Assembly (NCBI GenBank): GCA_964410215.1
Contig: CAYPHA010000003.1
Location: 1-64,000 of the forward strand
Length of the DNA stretch: 64,000 nt
Direction of reading: 5' to 3'
Source: CAYPHA01 sp964410215
GTDB lineage: Bacteria > Calditrichota > Calditrichia > Calditrichales > CAYPHA01
Part shown: piece by piece, positions 5,916 through 15,443 of the stretch
Position numbering within the stretch: the stretch's first letter is position 1
Layout: each line of letters opens with the position of its first letter
Notes under the pieces: model-generated
The model's database searches: none
The model's input: only the letters and a program-made list of their open reading frames with translations
Told to the model about the DNA's origin: nothing
Position numbers and translations under genes: made by a program

Positions 5916-7822
5916 AGAACACTATGAATCAATCATCAGATAAACTGAAATATACCATCTACAAAACATACGGTCCGCTGGTAGAATTTATATTGTCTGT
6001 TGTTTTTATTGTGAGTGCCCTTGTCACACAAACCTTTGACGGTCCGGGGGAAGCGGTGCTGACGCTGCTGCTGCTGAGCATGATCACCGGCGGCTACCGT
6101 ATCGTTAAAAAAGCCGTTGCCGAATTACGCACCTTCCATCTCGGTATCAATGTACTGATGACCCTGGCCGTATCCGGAGCCATGCTGATCGATGAATGGC
6201 TCGAGGCGGCCGTCGTTATCGTTCTGTTTGCCCTGGCGGAATGGCTGGAATCGTTTTCATTAGAACGGGCCCGTAAATCGATAGAATCCCTGTTCGATGT
6301 GGTACCGGAAACGGCGCTGGTTCTCGTGGACGGCAGGGAAGTGGAAATGAATGTACATGCCATCGAACCGGGAATGACCGTCCGTATCAAACCGGGTGCC
6401 CGCATTCCCGTGGACGGCAAAGTTATCCGGGGGCAGTCAACGGTGGATCAGTCCTCGGTTACCGGTGAAAGCGTGCCTGTTGAAAAACGGCCGGATGACC
6501 TGCTGTTTTCCGGAACACTGAATCATGCCGGCATGCTGGAAATGGGCGTACTGGAACGGTATGAGCATTCCACTATCGCCCGGATTATCGAACTGGTGGA
6601 AACAGCCCAGTCGAAAAAGTCCAGGGCCCAGAAATTCATCGATCGTTTTTCAAAATACTATACGCCCGCTGTCGTGGCCGTTTCGCTGTCGGTTATGGCG
6701 ATCTTCCCGTTACTCAATATATTGCCTTTCTCTGAGGCGTTCTACCGGGCGCTGGTCCTGCTGGTGATCGCCTGCCCCTGTGCCCTGGTGATCTCCACGC
6801 CGGTGGCCGTGACATCCGGTTTATACAAAGCCGCCCGAAACGGCATTTTGATCAAGGGCGGCGTCTACCTGGAAAGTTTCAGCCGCATGAAAGCGATGGC
6901 ATTTGATAAAACCGGCACGATTACCTATGGAAAACCGGTGGTTGAGCGAATCATATCATTAAACGGGTATCCGGAAGAGGAGATTCTGCGCATCGCGGCT
7001 TCACTGGAATCCTTCTCCGAGCATGTTCTGGCACAATCGATTCTGGAGCAGGCCCGTAAAACCGGTATTAGCTACAGCGATCCGCGGCATTTTAATGTCC
7101 TGCCCGGTCTGGGGATTGAAGGTGAACTGGATGGTAAGACTTACCGGGCGGGCAGTAAAGAATTGTATATCGACGATCCGGTTTATAAAGATCAGATCGG
7201 GAAACTGGGACCGGAATGGTCAGATACATCATCACATGTCATTATCGGAACGCGTGAGAAACTGCTGGGCATGATTTTGCTGACGGATACGATGCGCAGC
7301 GAGGCACCCGGGGTGGTGCGGGAATTGAGGAAGCTGGGATTCGGGTACCTGATTATGCTGAGCGGTGACCAGCCGGAAGTCGCCGAACGGATTGCCCGTG
7401 CTGCAGGTATGGATGAATATGTCGGAGGCCTGCTGCCGGATCAGAAACTGGAAACCGTGGAAAGGCTGGAACAAACATACAGACACATCGCCATGATTGG
7501 TGACGGTATAAACGATGCTCCGGCCCTGGCAAAGGCGACCATCGGTCTGGCCATGGGACGCGCCGGCACGGATCTGGCCCTGGAAACAGCCGATATTGTC
7601 CTGATGCATGATGATTTGAAAAAATTGCCTTATCTACGCCGGTTAAGCACCAAAACAGTACGCACTATCAAAGAGAATATCTTTATTGCGCTGTTCCTGA
7701 AGGCGTTGTTTTTTGCGCTGGCCATACCCGGCATGGCAACGTTATGGATGGCGGTTTTTGCCGATATGGGAGCCAGTTTGATTGTTATTTTCAACGGCCT
7801 TAAATTAATGAAATACAGGTAA
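5912..7822 (+). CDS. zntA: Zn/Cd-type heavy-metal P1B-ATPase
   Basis: Inner-membrane efflux pump for Zn2+, Cd2+ or similar ions, 636 residues. Visible motifs in order are TGES (about 184), the membrane CPC metal site (about 288-290), the phosphorylation motif DKTGT (about 332), GDGINDAP (about 530) and the last-helix Asp in FADMGAS, which marks the ZntA/CadA subgroup. There is no N-terminal HMA or Cys-rich metal-binding domain. The nucleotide-domain HP motif reads SEHVLA instead of SEHPLA, an unusual substitution. Translation is coupled to the ArsR gene by a 4-nt overlap, so the pair forms a metal-inducible efflux operon. Confidence 0.92.
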   Translation: MKNTMNQSSDKLKYTIYKTYGPLVEFILSVVFIVSALVTQTFDGPGEAVLTLLLLSMITGGYRIVKKAVAELRTFHLGINVLMTLAVSGAMLIDEWLEAAVVIVLFALAEWLESFSLERARKSIESLFDVVPETALVLVDGREVEMNVHAIEPGMTVRIKPGARIPVDGKVIRGQSTVDQSSVTGESVPVEKRPDDLLFSGTLNHAGMLEMGVLERYEHSTIARIIELVETAQSKKSRAQKFIDRFSKYYTPAVVAVSLSVMAIFPLLNILPFSEAFYRALVLLVIACPCALVISTPVAVTSGLYKAARNGILIKGGVYLESFSRMKAMAFDKTGTITYGKPVVERIISLNGYPEEEILRIAASLESFSEHVLAQSILEQARKTGISYSDPRHFNVLPGLGIEGELDGKTYRAGSKELYIDDPVYKDQIGKLGPEWSDTSSHVIIGTREKLLGMILLTDTMRSEAPGVVRELRKLGFGYLIMLSGDQPEVAERIARAAGMDEYVGGLLPDQKLETVERLEQTYRHIAMIGDGINDAPALAKATIGLAMGRAGTDLALETADIVLMHDDLKKLPYLRRLSTKTVRTIKENIFIALFLKALFFALAIPGMATLWMAVFADMGASLIVIFNGLKLMKYR

Positions 7823-7844
7823 GCCTCGCTGGAGATGTAACATC

Positions 7845-8408
7845 ATGATAACCGTATCTTTGCTATCGGTCGTAACTGTTTTTTCACTCCTGATTGTCCT
7901 GATTCTCCGTCTGCTTAAGAAACCGTTGCGTATCCCGGGACCCCTCTTTATCATTTCCTTTCTCCTGCTGGTGATCGGTTTTATATTAGCCATTATGCAG
8001 GAGCCCGGTGTACAATATTACGAATCACTGAAGAGCTGGAAGCGGGTTACGGCTACGGTCGTTGCCAGCAGGGTGGTGGGAGACCGTGCTGTGCTGCCCG
8101 AGGTCGCATATCAGTATGAAATCGACGGGAAACGGTATAGGAATAAAACCAACCTGGATATTCCAGGATTCGGCAATCAAAAACGCCGGGATCAGACAGC
8201 CCGGATCATCATCAGTGATTACCCGGCCGGAAAAGAGATCGCCATTATTACAAACCCGGCGGATCCGTCAGATTCACGGATTCGAACCAGTCCGCCCTGG
8301 AATTTGTATGGACGCATGGGCTTCGGTGTATTTATTTTTGGTGTTGGTATGTTCCTTATCTTTCAGAAACTGATAAGCCCCGTGAAAAGGATCGAAAATA
8401 ACAGTTGA
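7845..8408 (+). CDS. DUF3592 membrane protein
   Basis: 187-residue protein with two N-terminal membrane segments (about 5-22 and 31-50), a soluble extracytoplasmic domain (about 60-150) and a third membrane segment near the C-terminus (about 162-178). The soluble part shows the DUF3592 pattern: YEIDGKRYRN, a pair of beta strands, then YPAGKEIAIITNPADPSDS. The function of DUF3592 is unknown. It starts 22 bp after the ATPase gene, so it may be the third gene of the metal operon. Confidence 0.75.
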   Translation: MITVSLLSVVTVFSLLIVLILRLLKKPLRIPGPLFIISFLLLVIGFILAIMQEPGVQYYESLKSWKRVTATVVASRVVGDRAVLPEVAYQYEIDGKRYRNKTNLDIPGFGNQKRRDQTARIIISDYPAGKEIAIITNPADPSDSRIRTSPPWNLYGRMGFGVFIFGVGMFLIFQKLISPVKRIENNS

Positions 8409-8478
8409 AATCCATTGCCTGACATCGACCCTTTTTGTAAACTATTATTTTTATTTCAAAACACGTTAGGAATCCTGA

Positions 8479-11469
8479 ATGGATATTCGCACAGACCTTT
8501 TAAATGTGCTGGGATTGTCGACATTTATTGTTGTCGATCTGGAAACAACCGGTCTTGAACCGGAAACAGACCGGATCATCGAAATCGGGGCCATCAAATT
8601 CAGTAAGGGCGAAGAGGCGGAAACGTTCGAAACACTGGTGGATCCGCAGCGACCGATTCCCGATTTTATCACCCGTCTGACGGGCATTACGGACGACGAT
8701 GTCGTCAAAGCGCCGAAAATCAATGAAGTATTTACCAAACTGGGCGCGTTTATCGGCGACGCGCCGATTGTCGGTCATCAGGTGAATTTCGATGCATCGT
8801 TCCTGGAGTACCATTTCCGCATCATGCATAATGATTTTGAGAGTTGGGAAGATCGTGTCAAACGGTTTAAGTATGTGGACAACCTCCGTTTGGATACGTT
8901 GTTCCTTTCCCGCATCCTGATGCCCTTTCTGCCGCGCCATAAGCTGGCGTCCGTAGCCGGCGCATTCGGTATCGACCTGGAATCGGCCCACCGGGCCATC
9001 GAGGATGCCCGCGCGACCGGTCTGGTGTTTTTGAACCTGGTAGACAGAGCGCTGGCAACCAAACCGGACGCGTTGAAAAATATCATTAATCTCCTGTTTT
9101 CGAATTCAAAGCGGGCAAAAACCTTTTTTGTTCCGGTTCTCAAATTTAAAACGGAACGGCATATCGATGCGACGGGCACGGCCCTGGTCGACGATGCCAG
9201 GAACGCGCAGGAATTTTACAATGTGATCGGCGAATCGGAATACCATCTGGATCCGGATACGGAAGACGACGCTTTCGAAGAAGTCGATAACGCCGCTATC
9301 GAAGCGTATTTTGATGACGGAGGCAAACTTTCTTCGGTGATCCCGGGACATGAAATGCGGCCGCCGCAGAAACAGATGGCCTATATGGTCTCCGATGCCC
9401 TGAACAGCAGCAGTTTCGTCGTTACGGAAGCGGGCACCGGGACCGGTAAATCCATGGCCTACCTGATACCCGCTATCGAATGGGCGCTGAAAAACCGCAA
9501 CAAAGGTCAGCGCGTCGTCATATCGACCAATACAAAGAACCTGCAGGAACAACTGTTTTTCAAGGACCTGCCCACGGTTTACTCGGCGCGGGGCGGGCGG
9601 TTTAAAGCCGCATTGATCAAAGGACGGTCCAATTACCTCTGCCTGGATAAGTGGCATACCCTGATGACCGACATGAATCAGCGCTTATCCCAGGACGAGC
9701 GAACGCGCATTTTGCCGCTGGTGCTATGGGTGGAACAAACCAGGACCGGTGACATCGCCGAGAACAGCGGATTTCAGCTCGAAAACAACCTGGGATTATG
9801 GCTTAAGCTGATTGCCGAACCATCTTACTGTCCGGGCCGGTCATGTACCTATTATAAAGATTGTTTTCTCATGAAAGCGCGCGAGCATGCCCGTAAAACC
9901 GATATCGTTATCGTCAATCATGCCCTGTTGTTCTCAGACCTCGCCGCCAGACACTCCATCCTGGGGCAATACGATAATCTGATTATCGATGAAGCACACA
10001 ATATTGAAAAGACCGCGGCCGAATACCTGGGGACCCGTGTGAGCTACTGGTCTTTCCGGAACATTTATCACAAGCTGTATGAAGATGAACCCCGCAAAAA
10101 CGGCACCATTCTGCAACTGGAATACCGGATGAGCCGGGTAACGCTGAAAGATGATGTGCAAAGCAGTCTGTTCCGGGCCATAAACCCGGTTAAAAAGAAC
10201 AGTTTGCACCTGAAACAATTGGTCTCCCTGTTTTACAGGGAATTCAATGCCGCCGTGAAGGCGAAATATGTGAAAAAAGAAAATCCGGCGAATGATGAAT
10301 ACAGGGTCCGGTATTTTAAGAATTTTAAATTTTTCAAAGAGTTCAGCGAGACAATTGCTGACATAGACCGGACGCTGATTTCCCTGGAAAAGTCTGTTGA
10401 GCAGCTGATCGACGAACTCTTTAACCTGAACAAAGGGCTGTTTGATTTTCAGGATCAGATTCTGAGGGAACTGACGGCTATTCAGCAGGACACTTCTGAA
10501 TTACGTGAAGCGTTTCGTTTCTGCCTGGATGCGGAAGAGGAACATTATGTCTACTGGCTGGATATACCCAGAAGCGAGCGAAATATCGATATTCCGCTCA
10601 GCGCGGTTCCCCTGAAGATTGCCGAGCTGCTCAAACTTCAGTTGTTTGAGCAACTCAATGCCGCCGTGTTTTCTTCGGCAACACTGGCTGTGGATAAAAA
10701 GTTTGACTATTTTAAAAACCGTATCGGCCTGGATTTGCTGACCGACAAGGCGGTGTACTCAGAAATTCTCGGTTCTACATTCAATTATGACGAGCAGTTG
10801 AAAATGATGGTGGCGGATTTTGTTTCCGATCCGCGCAATCCGGAATTTGCTCAGGATCTGATGGACCTGCTCAAAGACATCCATACGGCTCATAAACGGG
10901 GTATGCTTGTACTTTTTACCAATTACAATCTTCTGAATATGGCCTACCAGGAATTGAAACCGTATTTCGATTCCGAACGGATTCTGCTGCTGGCCCAGGG
11001 TAAGAGCGGCAGCCGGAATAACATCATCAACCAGTTCAGGGAAAACAGGGACAGCATCCTGTTCGGAACCGACAGTTTCTGGGAAGGAATCGATGTCCCC
11101 GGGGATGCCCTGGAAATTTTGTTTATTCCGAAACTTCCCTTTGACGTTCCTTCCGAACCGGTGATTGCGGCACGGATGGAAGAGATCAAGAAATATGGCG
11201 GCAATCCGTTTTTCGAATACGCCGTTCCCGAAGCGATCATAAAATTCCGGCAGGGTTTCGGTCGGCTTATCCGGAAACGAAGCGATCACGGGGTGGTTAT
11301 CGTGGCGGACAACCGGTTGAGCCGCATGCAGTACGGCAGGCAGTTCCTAAACAGTCTGCCCGTGAATGCAGATATCTACCATAAAAAAGAGGATCTGCTG
11401 GAGGATCTGGAAGAGTGGTTTTTCCTTCAGAAACCGGAGCAGGCGGAACAGGCCACCGAAGAATCATAA
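8479..11469 (+). CDS. dinG: DinG-type protein: DEDDh exonuclease fused to XPD-like helicase
   Basis: Two-part DNA repair enzyme of 996 residues. The first ~180 residues form a DnaQ-like 3'-5' exonuclease with DLETTG (about 20-25), the exonuclease II Asp in HQVNFDASFLEYH and HRAIEDARAT. The helicase part has Walker A EAGTGTGKS (about 317-325) and DEAH (about 503-506). Four cysteines between them (NYLCLDKW, PSYCPGRSC, KDCF) match the iron-sulfur cluster of the XPD/DinG family. Motif VI reads QGFGRLIR. Exonuclease-DinG fusions are standard in Gram-positives and many other phyla. The predicted role is unwinding R-loops or damaged forks. Confidence 0.93.
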   Translation: MDIRTDLLNVLGLSTFIVVDLETTGLEPETDRIIEIGAIKFSKGEEAETFETLVDPQRPIPDFITRLTGITDDDVVKAPKINEVFTKLGAFIGDAPIVGHQVNFDASFLEYHFRIMHNDFESWEDRVKRFKYVDNLRLDTLFLSRILMPFLPRHKLASVAGAFGIDLESAHRAIEDARATGLVFLNLVDRALATKPDALKNIINLLFSNSKRAKTFFVPVLKFKTERHIDATGTALVDDARNAQEFYNVIGESEYHLDPDTEDDAFEEVDNAAIEAYFDDGGKLSSVIPGHEMRPPQKQMAYMVSDALNSSSFVVTEAGTGTGKSMAYLIPAIEWALKNRNKGQRVVISTNTKNLQEQLFFKDLPTVYSARGGRFKAALIKGRSNYLCLDKWHTLMTDMNQRLSQDERTRILPLVLWVEQTRTGDIAENSGFQLENNLGLWLKLIAEPSYCPGRSCTYYKDCFLMKAREHARKTDIVIVNHALLFSDLAARHSILGQYDNLIIDEAHNIEKTAAEYLGTRVSYWSFRNIYHKLYEDEPRKNGTILQLEYRMSRVTLKDDVQSSLFRAINPVKKNSLHLKQLVSLFYREFNAAVKAKYVKKENPANDEYRVRYFKNFKFFKEFSETIADIDRTLISLEKSVEQLIDELFNLNKGLFDFQDQILRELTAIQQDTSELREAFRFCLDAEEEHYVYWLDIPRSERNIDIPLSAVPLKIAELLKLQLFEQLNAAVFSSATLAVDKKFDYFKNRIGLDLLTDKAVYSEILGSTFNYDEQLKMMVADFVSDPRNPEFAQDLMDLLKDIHTAHKRGMLVLFTNYNLLNMAYQELKPYFDSERILLLAQGKSGSRNNIINQFRENRDSILFGTDSFWEGIDVPGDALEILFIPKLPFDVPSEPVIAARMEEIKKYGGNPFFEYAVPEAIIKFRQGFGRLIRKRSDHGVVIVADNRLSRMQYGRQFLNSLPVNADIYHKKEDLLEDLEEWFFLQKPEQAEQATEES

Positions 11470-11519
11470 GGGATACGATACAGCATCGTTCCTGACAAAA
11501 CCGTGACAGGAGTTGTAGC

Positions 11520-13076
11520 ATGATGCCGGAGAATGTGATTACCATTTCCGGGGATGACTGGAACCTTGATACAGTCAAAAAGATTTTGTACGACAGGGTG
11601 CACCTTGAACTCGATTCCGGATCACTGAGGCGTGTCCGTGAAAACCGCAAGGTGATCGATGATATCGTCGCATCCGACCGGGTGGTCTATGGCGTAAATA
11701 CCGGTTTCGGGAAGTTTTCGGATGTACGGATTAAAAAGACCGAAACGGCGGAATTGCAGCGTCGCCTCGTGCTGAGCCATGCCGCCGGTGTGGGCACGGC
11801 GCTGGATCCGAATGTCGTACACCTGATGATGGCCCTTAAAATTAAAAATCTGTCCAGGGGATACAGCGGTATTCGTCCGGAGACCCTCGCCTTACTGACG
11901 GAGCTTTATAACAGGGGCATCATCCCTGTCGTACCGGAACAGGGTTCGGTGGGAGCGAGTGGCGATCTGGCACCGCTGGCACATATGACGTTACCGCTGA
12001 TCGGAAAAGGTGAAGTGTTCATTCAAAGTATTACAGGCTACCAGCAGATGGTTTCCATGATTGCCCTTAAAACCATGGGACTGGAACCCATTGTGCTGGC
12101 TGCGAAAGAGGGGCTGGCTTTGCTGAACGGAACACAGGCCATGCAGGCTGTCGGACTGTCAACGCTGCTCAGGGCGGAAAACCTGGTCCGGTCGGCGGAT
12201 ATTATCGGAGCGATGAGCCTGGAAGGTTTACTCGGTTCACTGACACCGTTTGACCCGCGTATTCAAACGGTTCGCCGCCATAAGGGACAGGTAAAGGTCG
12301 CTGCCAACGTCCGGACGATACTGGAAAACAGTCCCATTGTCGATTCGCACAAACACTCCCATCATCGCGTCCAGGATGCCTATTGTCTCCGCTGCATTCC
12401 CCAGGTGCACGGCGCCATCCGGGACGGTTTCGATTATGTTTCGTCGGTTTTCGAAAATGAAATGAACGGTGTAACCGACAATCCGCTGATCTTTACGGAA
12501 GATAAGGATGTGCTTTCAGGGGGGAATTTTCATGGCGAACCCGTCGCCCTTGCTGCCGATTATCTGGGTATCCTGCTGGCGGAACTGGCCAATATATCGG
12601 AACGACGGATCGAGCATATGATGGATGGTTCGCTCAGTGAGATGCAGGGCTTCCTTATCGAAGAGGGCGGACTAAATTCCGGGTTCATGATTGCACAGGT
12701 CACCGCAGCCGCACTGGTTTCGGAAAACAAGGTGCTTGCCCATCCGGCCAGTGTCGATTCCATCCCGACGTCGGCTAACAAGGAAGATCATGTCAGTATG
12801 GGCATGCACGCGGCCAGAAAAGCACGGGATATAGCCGGAAACACGGAGAAAGTGCTCGCCGTTGAACTGATTTGTGCCTGCCAGGCCTTCGACCTCCGGG
12901 CTCCGCTTGTACCCTCTCCGGTTACCGGAGCCATTCTGAAACGTGTTCGTGAGGAGATCGAATACTGGGACAAGGACCGGCTGATGTACAAGGATCTGGA
13001 AAAAGCACGGCAACTGGTGCATTCCGGTGAGCTGGTTAAAATAGTCAGGGAAGAAACAGGAGATAAACTGGTCTGA
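11520..13076 (+). CDS. hutH: Histidine ammonia-lyase
   Basis: Deaminates L-histidine to urocanate. The 518-residue protein contains the self-cyclising MIO triad Ala146-Ser147-Gly148 in GASGDLAPL, the substrate-binding SHAAGVG (about 87-93) and ENEMNGVTDNPL. The Ser-His pair in LVLSHAAG fits histidase rather than tyrosine or phenylalanine lyases. SANKEDHVSMG has Lys where the usual form is SANQEDHVSMG. AGGAG (11508-11512) precedes ATG 11520 and the second ATG at 11523. No hutU, hutI or hutG is present, so the full histidine pathway is not encoded here. Confidence 0.88.
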   Translation: MMPENVITISGDDWNLDTVKKILYDRVHLELDSGSLRRVRENRKVIDDIVASDRVVYGVNTGFGKFSDVRIKKTETAELQRRLVLSHAAGVGTALDPNVVHLMMALKIKNLSRGYSGIRPETLALLTELYNRGIIPVVPEQGSVGASGDLAPLAHMTLPLIGKGEVFIQSITGYQQMVSMIALKTMGLEPIVLAAKEGLALLNGTQAMQAVGLSTLLRAENLVRSADIIGAMSLEGLLGSLTPFDPRIQTVRRHKGQVKVAANVRTILENSPIVDSHKHSHHRVQDAYCLRCIPQVHGAIRDGFDYVSSVFENEMNGVTDNPLIFTEDKDVLSGGNFHGEPVALAADYLGILLAELANISERRIEHMMDGSLSEMQGFLIEEGGLNSGFMIAQVTAAALVSENKVLAHPASVDSIPTSANKEDHVSMGMHAARKARDIAGNTEKVLAVELICACQAFDLRAPLVPSPVTGAILKRVREEIEYWDKDRLMYKDLEKARQLVHSGELVKIVREETGDKLV

Positions 13077-13087
13077 AAGAGGTGACT

Positions 13088-14140
13088 ATGTACTATATGT
13101 TTTTATCGGCCCTGCTTGGTGTGATGTTTGTCATGATTTCCTGCCAGGAAGGTCCGGAAACTAAAATCGATCGGCTGCTGGCTGAATACAGCGGTGATCG
13201 TCCCGGCGCTGCGGTAATGGTTATTAAAGATGGTATACCGGTTTTCCGTAAAGGATACGGCATGGCCCGTCTGGAAGAAATGAAAGCCGTCGCTCCGGAA
13301 ACCAATTTTCGTTTGGCTTCGGTGACCAAGCAATTTACCGCCATGGCCATTATGATTCTCGAAGAGCAGGATGAGCTTGCGTATGAGGAGACACTGACTG
13401 AAATTTTTCCGGATTTTCCGGAATACGGCAGCAGCATCACCGTCCGTAATTTACTGCAGCATACATCCGGTTTGCTGGATTATGAATCCCTGATTCCGGA
13501 TACCGCTACCGTACAGGTACGTGATGCGGATGTCCTGGATATGATGAAAAAAGTCGATTCCACCTATTTTGAGCCGGGGAAACAATACCGTTACAGTAAC
13601 TCCGGTTACGCCGTTCTGGCAATGATCATCGAAAAAACATCGGGAATAACGTTTGCCCGGTTCTTAAAAGATAATATTTTCGATCCTCTGGGTATGCGCC
13701 GTTCTGTGGCATTCGAAAAGGGGATATCGGAAGTCCAAAACAGGGCCTTCGGTTATACCGTCGAAAACGACACCATTACGTTTTCTGATCAGAGCATTAC
13801 CAGCGCCGTTCTGGGGGATGGAGGTATTTATTCCTCTGTGAATGACCTGTTTAAATGGGACCAGGCGTTGTACAGCGATACACTGGTATCTGCTGCTTCA
13901 CTGGAGAAAGCCTTTACGCCGTTAACGCTGCCCGATGGAACGAAGGAAATTTACGGTTTCGGCTGGCGGATTGACCGGTACAACGGACACAGGCGGATAC
14001 ATCATATCGGCAGCACATCCGGGTTCCGCTCCGCCCTGTTGCGTTTTCCGGATGACAAACTAACGGTGATAATACTGGCCAACAGAAGTGAACCAAACCT
14101 GTTTCCGATTGCAGAGAAAATAGCCGATTTGTACCTGTGA
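13088..14140 (+). CDS. Serine beta-lactamase-like hydrolase, lipoprotein (PF00144)
   Basis: Class C beta-lactamase/DD-peptidase-fold serine hydrolase. The N-terminus MYYMFLSALLGVMFVMISC is a lipoprotein signal. The three family motifs are present: SVTK (SxxK) at about residue 77, YSN (in YRYSNSGY) at about 170, and HIG (in HHIGSTSGF) near residue 305. ATG 13088 is preferred over GTG 13082 because AGAGG (13077-13081) sits six bases upstream of it. Families of this type include D-aminopeptidases, esterases and peptidoglycan carboxypeptidases; the substrate is not predictable. It follows hutH by 11 bp and converges on the HD-GYP gene with one base between. Confidence 0.82.
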   Translation: MYYMFLSALLGVMFVMISCQEGPETKIDRLLAEYSGDRPGAAVMVIKDGIPVFRKGYGMARLEEMKAVAPETNFRLASVTKQFTAMAIMILEEQDELAYEETLTEIFPDFPEYGSSITVRNLLQHTSGLLDYESLIPDTATVQVRDADVLDMMKKVDSTYFEPGKQYRYSNSGYAVLAMIIEKTSGITFARFLKDNIFDPLGMRRSVAFEKGISEVQNRAFGYTVENDTITFSDQSITSAVLGDGGIYSSVNDLFKWDQALYSDTLVSAASLEKAFTPLTLPDGTKEIYGFGWRIDRYNGHRRIHHIGSTSGFRSALLRFPDDKLTVIILANRSEPNLFPIAEKIADLYL

Positions 14141-14141
14141 A

Positions 14142-15365
14142 TCAGGACCAGCTCATTTGCAGGAATTCGGCCGGATTGATCTTCCAGCGGGAAGGCGGCT
14201 CACTGGATAAAATCTGGTGGGCTTCCGTCATTCCAATGGCGAGGTCAACATCCCTGGGACTGAGGGCAATTTTACGTCGGATATCATACACAACGCGCAC
14301 AATGGGTTTCAGCAGGCTTTCACGTCCCGTTTCCACAACGACACCCAACTGATCATTGGCCAGGCGGACCAGTGATCCCACCGGATAAATACCCATCGTT
14401 TTGATAAACTTATGAACGAGTTCCTCATCGAAATGGAATTTACTCCATTCAAAGAGTTTCCGGAGCGCCTCTATCGGTTCGACACCGTTACTGTAGCTCC
14501 GGACGGAAGTGATGGCATCATACACATCCACAATGGCGGTCATTAAACCACCCCGGCTTATTTCACCGTCCTTCAGGCCGTTGGGATACCCCTTGCCGTC
14601 AATACGCTCATGATGCTGGTAGGCGATCTGGATGACTTCCTCTGCAATATCCCCGGTTTCAAGAAGGATGTCGCGGCTGAACGTAGCGTGCTGCTTCATC
14701 AGCTCAAATTCTTCGTCGGTCAATTTCCCCGGTTTATTGATCATCTCCACGGGAATCGCCATTTTACCAATATCGTGCATTAACGCTCCGACACCGTAAG
14801 TCTTAATTTCATCCTGTGACATTTGCAGGGATTTACAAAAGGCGATCATCAGAACACCTGCACTGACCGAATGCATGAAGGTATACTGATCTTTCTTCCG
14901 AATGGTAACCAGGGAAAGGAGGGCATCCTTGTTACGGGAAATACTGTCTACCATGTTATCGACCAGTTCATCCACGCCGTCGAGCTGTAATTGTTTGCCG
15001 AGCCTGATGTCTTCCGAGAACTTCTGAACGATGGAAATAGCGTCTTCTTTTATTTTTCGCGCTTTCGGAAGTTCGAGCCGGAACGGTTCGGGTTTTTCGA
15101 ATTCGGGTTTCGTATTGATGCTGCGGTTTAACTGATTCCTTGATTTGCGAAGCGCTTCTTCGGCTGTCGGGGCATCATCCACATCGAGGCCGCGTTCGGT
15201 ATCAATATATACCTCCTTGATACCATAGCCCTTGATTTTTGATATCATCTGCTCGTTTTTTAGAAAAACCGAACCATTGAGAAAGGGATGATGAAGCCAG
15301 TCCACGTTCAGGTCACTGACAAAAACCCCGGGCTTCAATTTATTTATCGGTACTTTTTTTATCAT
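14142..15365 (-). CDS. HD-GYP c-di-GMP phosphodiesterase with N-terminal DUF3391
   Basis: Cytoplasmic signalling enzyme expected to hydrolyse cyclic di-GMP. Residues 1-130 match DUF3391, which typically precedes HD-GYP domains. The catalytic domain has HDIGK (197-201), HHERIDGKGYP (251-261; the HHExxDGxGYP signature) and DVYDAITS. All metal ligands appear intact, so activity is likely. On the minus strand its upstream region contains CCGATAA, a partial FliA -10 box, but no convincing -35. Location beside the flagellar cluster suggests a role in motility control, which is inference. Confidence 0.92.
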   Translation of the reverse strand: MIKKVPINKLKPGVFVSDLNVDWLHHPFLNGSVFLKNEQMISKIKGYGIKEVYIDTERGLDVDDAPTAEEALRKSRNQLNRSINTKPEFEKPEPFRLELPKARKIKEDAISIVQKFSEDIRLGKQLQLDGVDELVDNMVDSISRNKDALLSLVTIRKKDQYTFMHSVSAGVLMIAFCKSLQMSQDEIKTYGVGALMHDIGKMAIPVEMINKPGKLTDEEFELMKQHATFSRDILLETGDIAEEVIQIAYQHHERIDGKGYPNGLKDGEISRGGLMTAIVDVYDAITSVRSYSNGVEPIEALRKLFEWSKFHFDEELVHKFIKTMGIYPVGSLVRLANDQLGVVVETGRESLLKPIVRVVYDIRRKIALSPRDVDLAIGMTEAHQILSSEPPSRWKINPAEFLQMSWS

Positions 15366-15443
15366 CGATGCATGACCGTATAAATCTGTCTATGATAATA
15401 GTTATCGGTGAAGAATAAATGTACAATAGTTTTTTTGATATTT

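Noticed and set aside
9106..9657. 183-codon minus-strand frame inside dinG
   Set aside because: Antisense to the exonuclease-helicase linker, no ribosome site or recognisable domain.
15366..15443. FliA (sigma-28) promoter for the HD-GYP gene, suggested by CCGATAA on the minus strand
   Set aside because: The -10-like box is partial and no TAAA-type -35 lies at the needed distance, so it was not called as a promoter.
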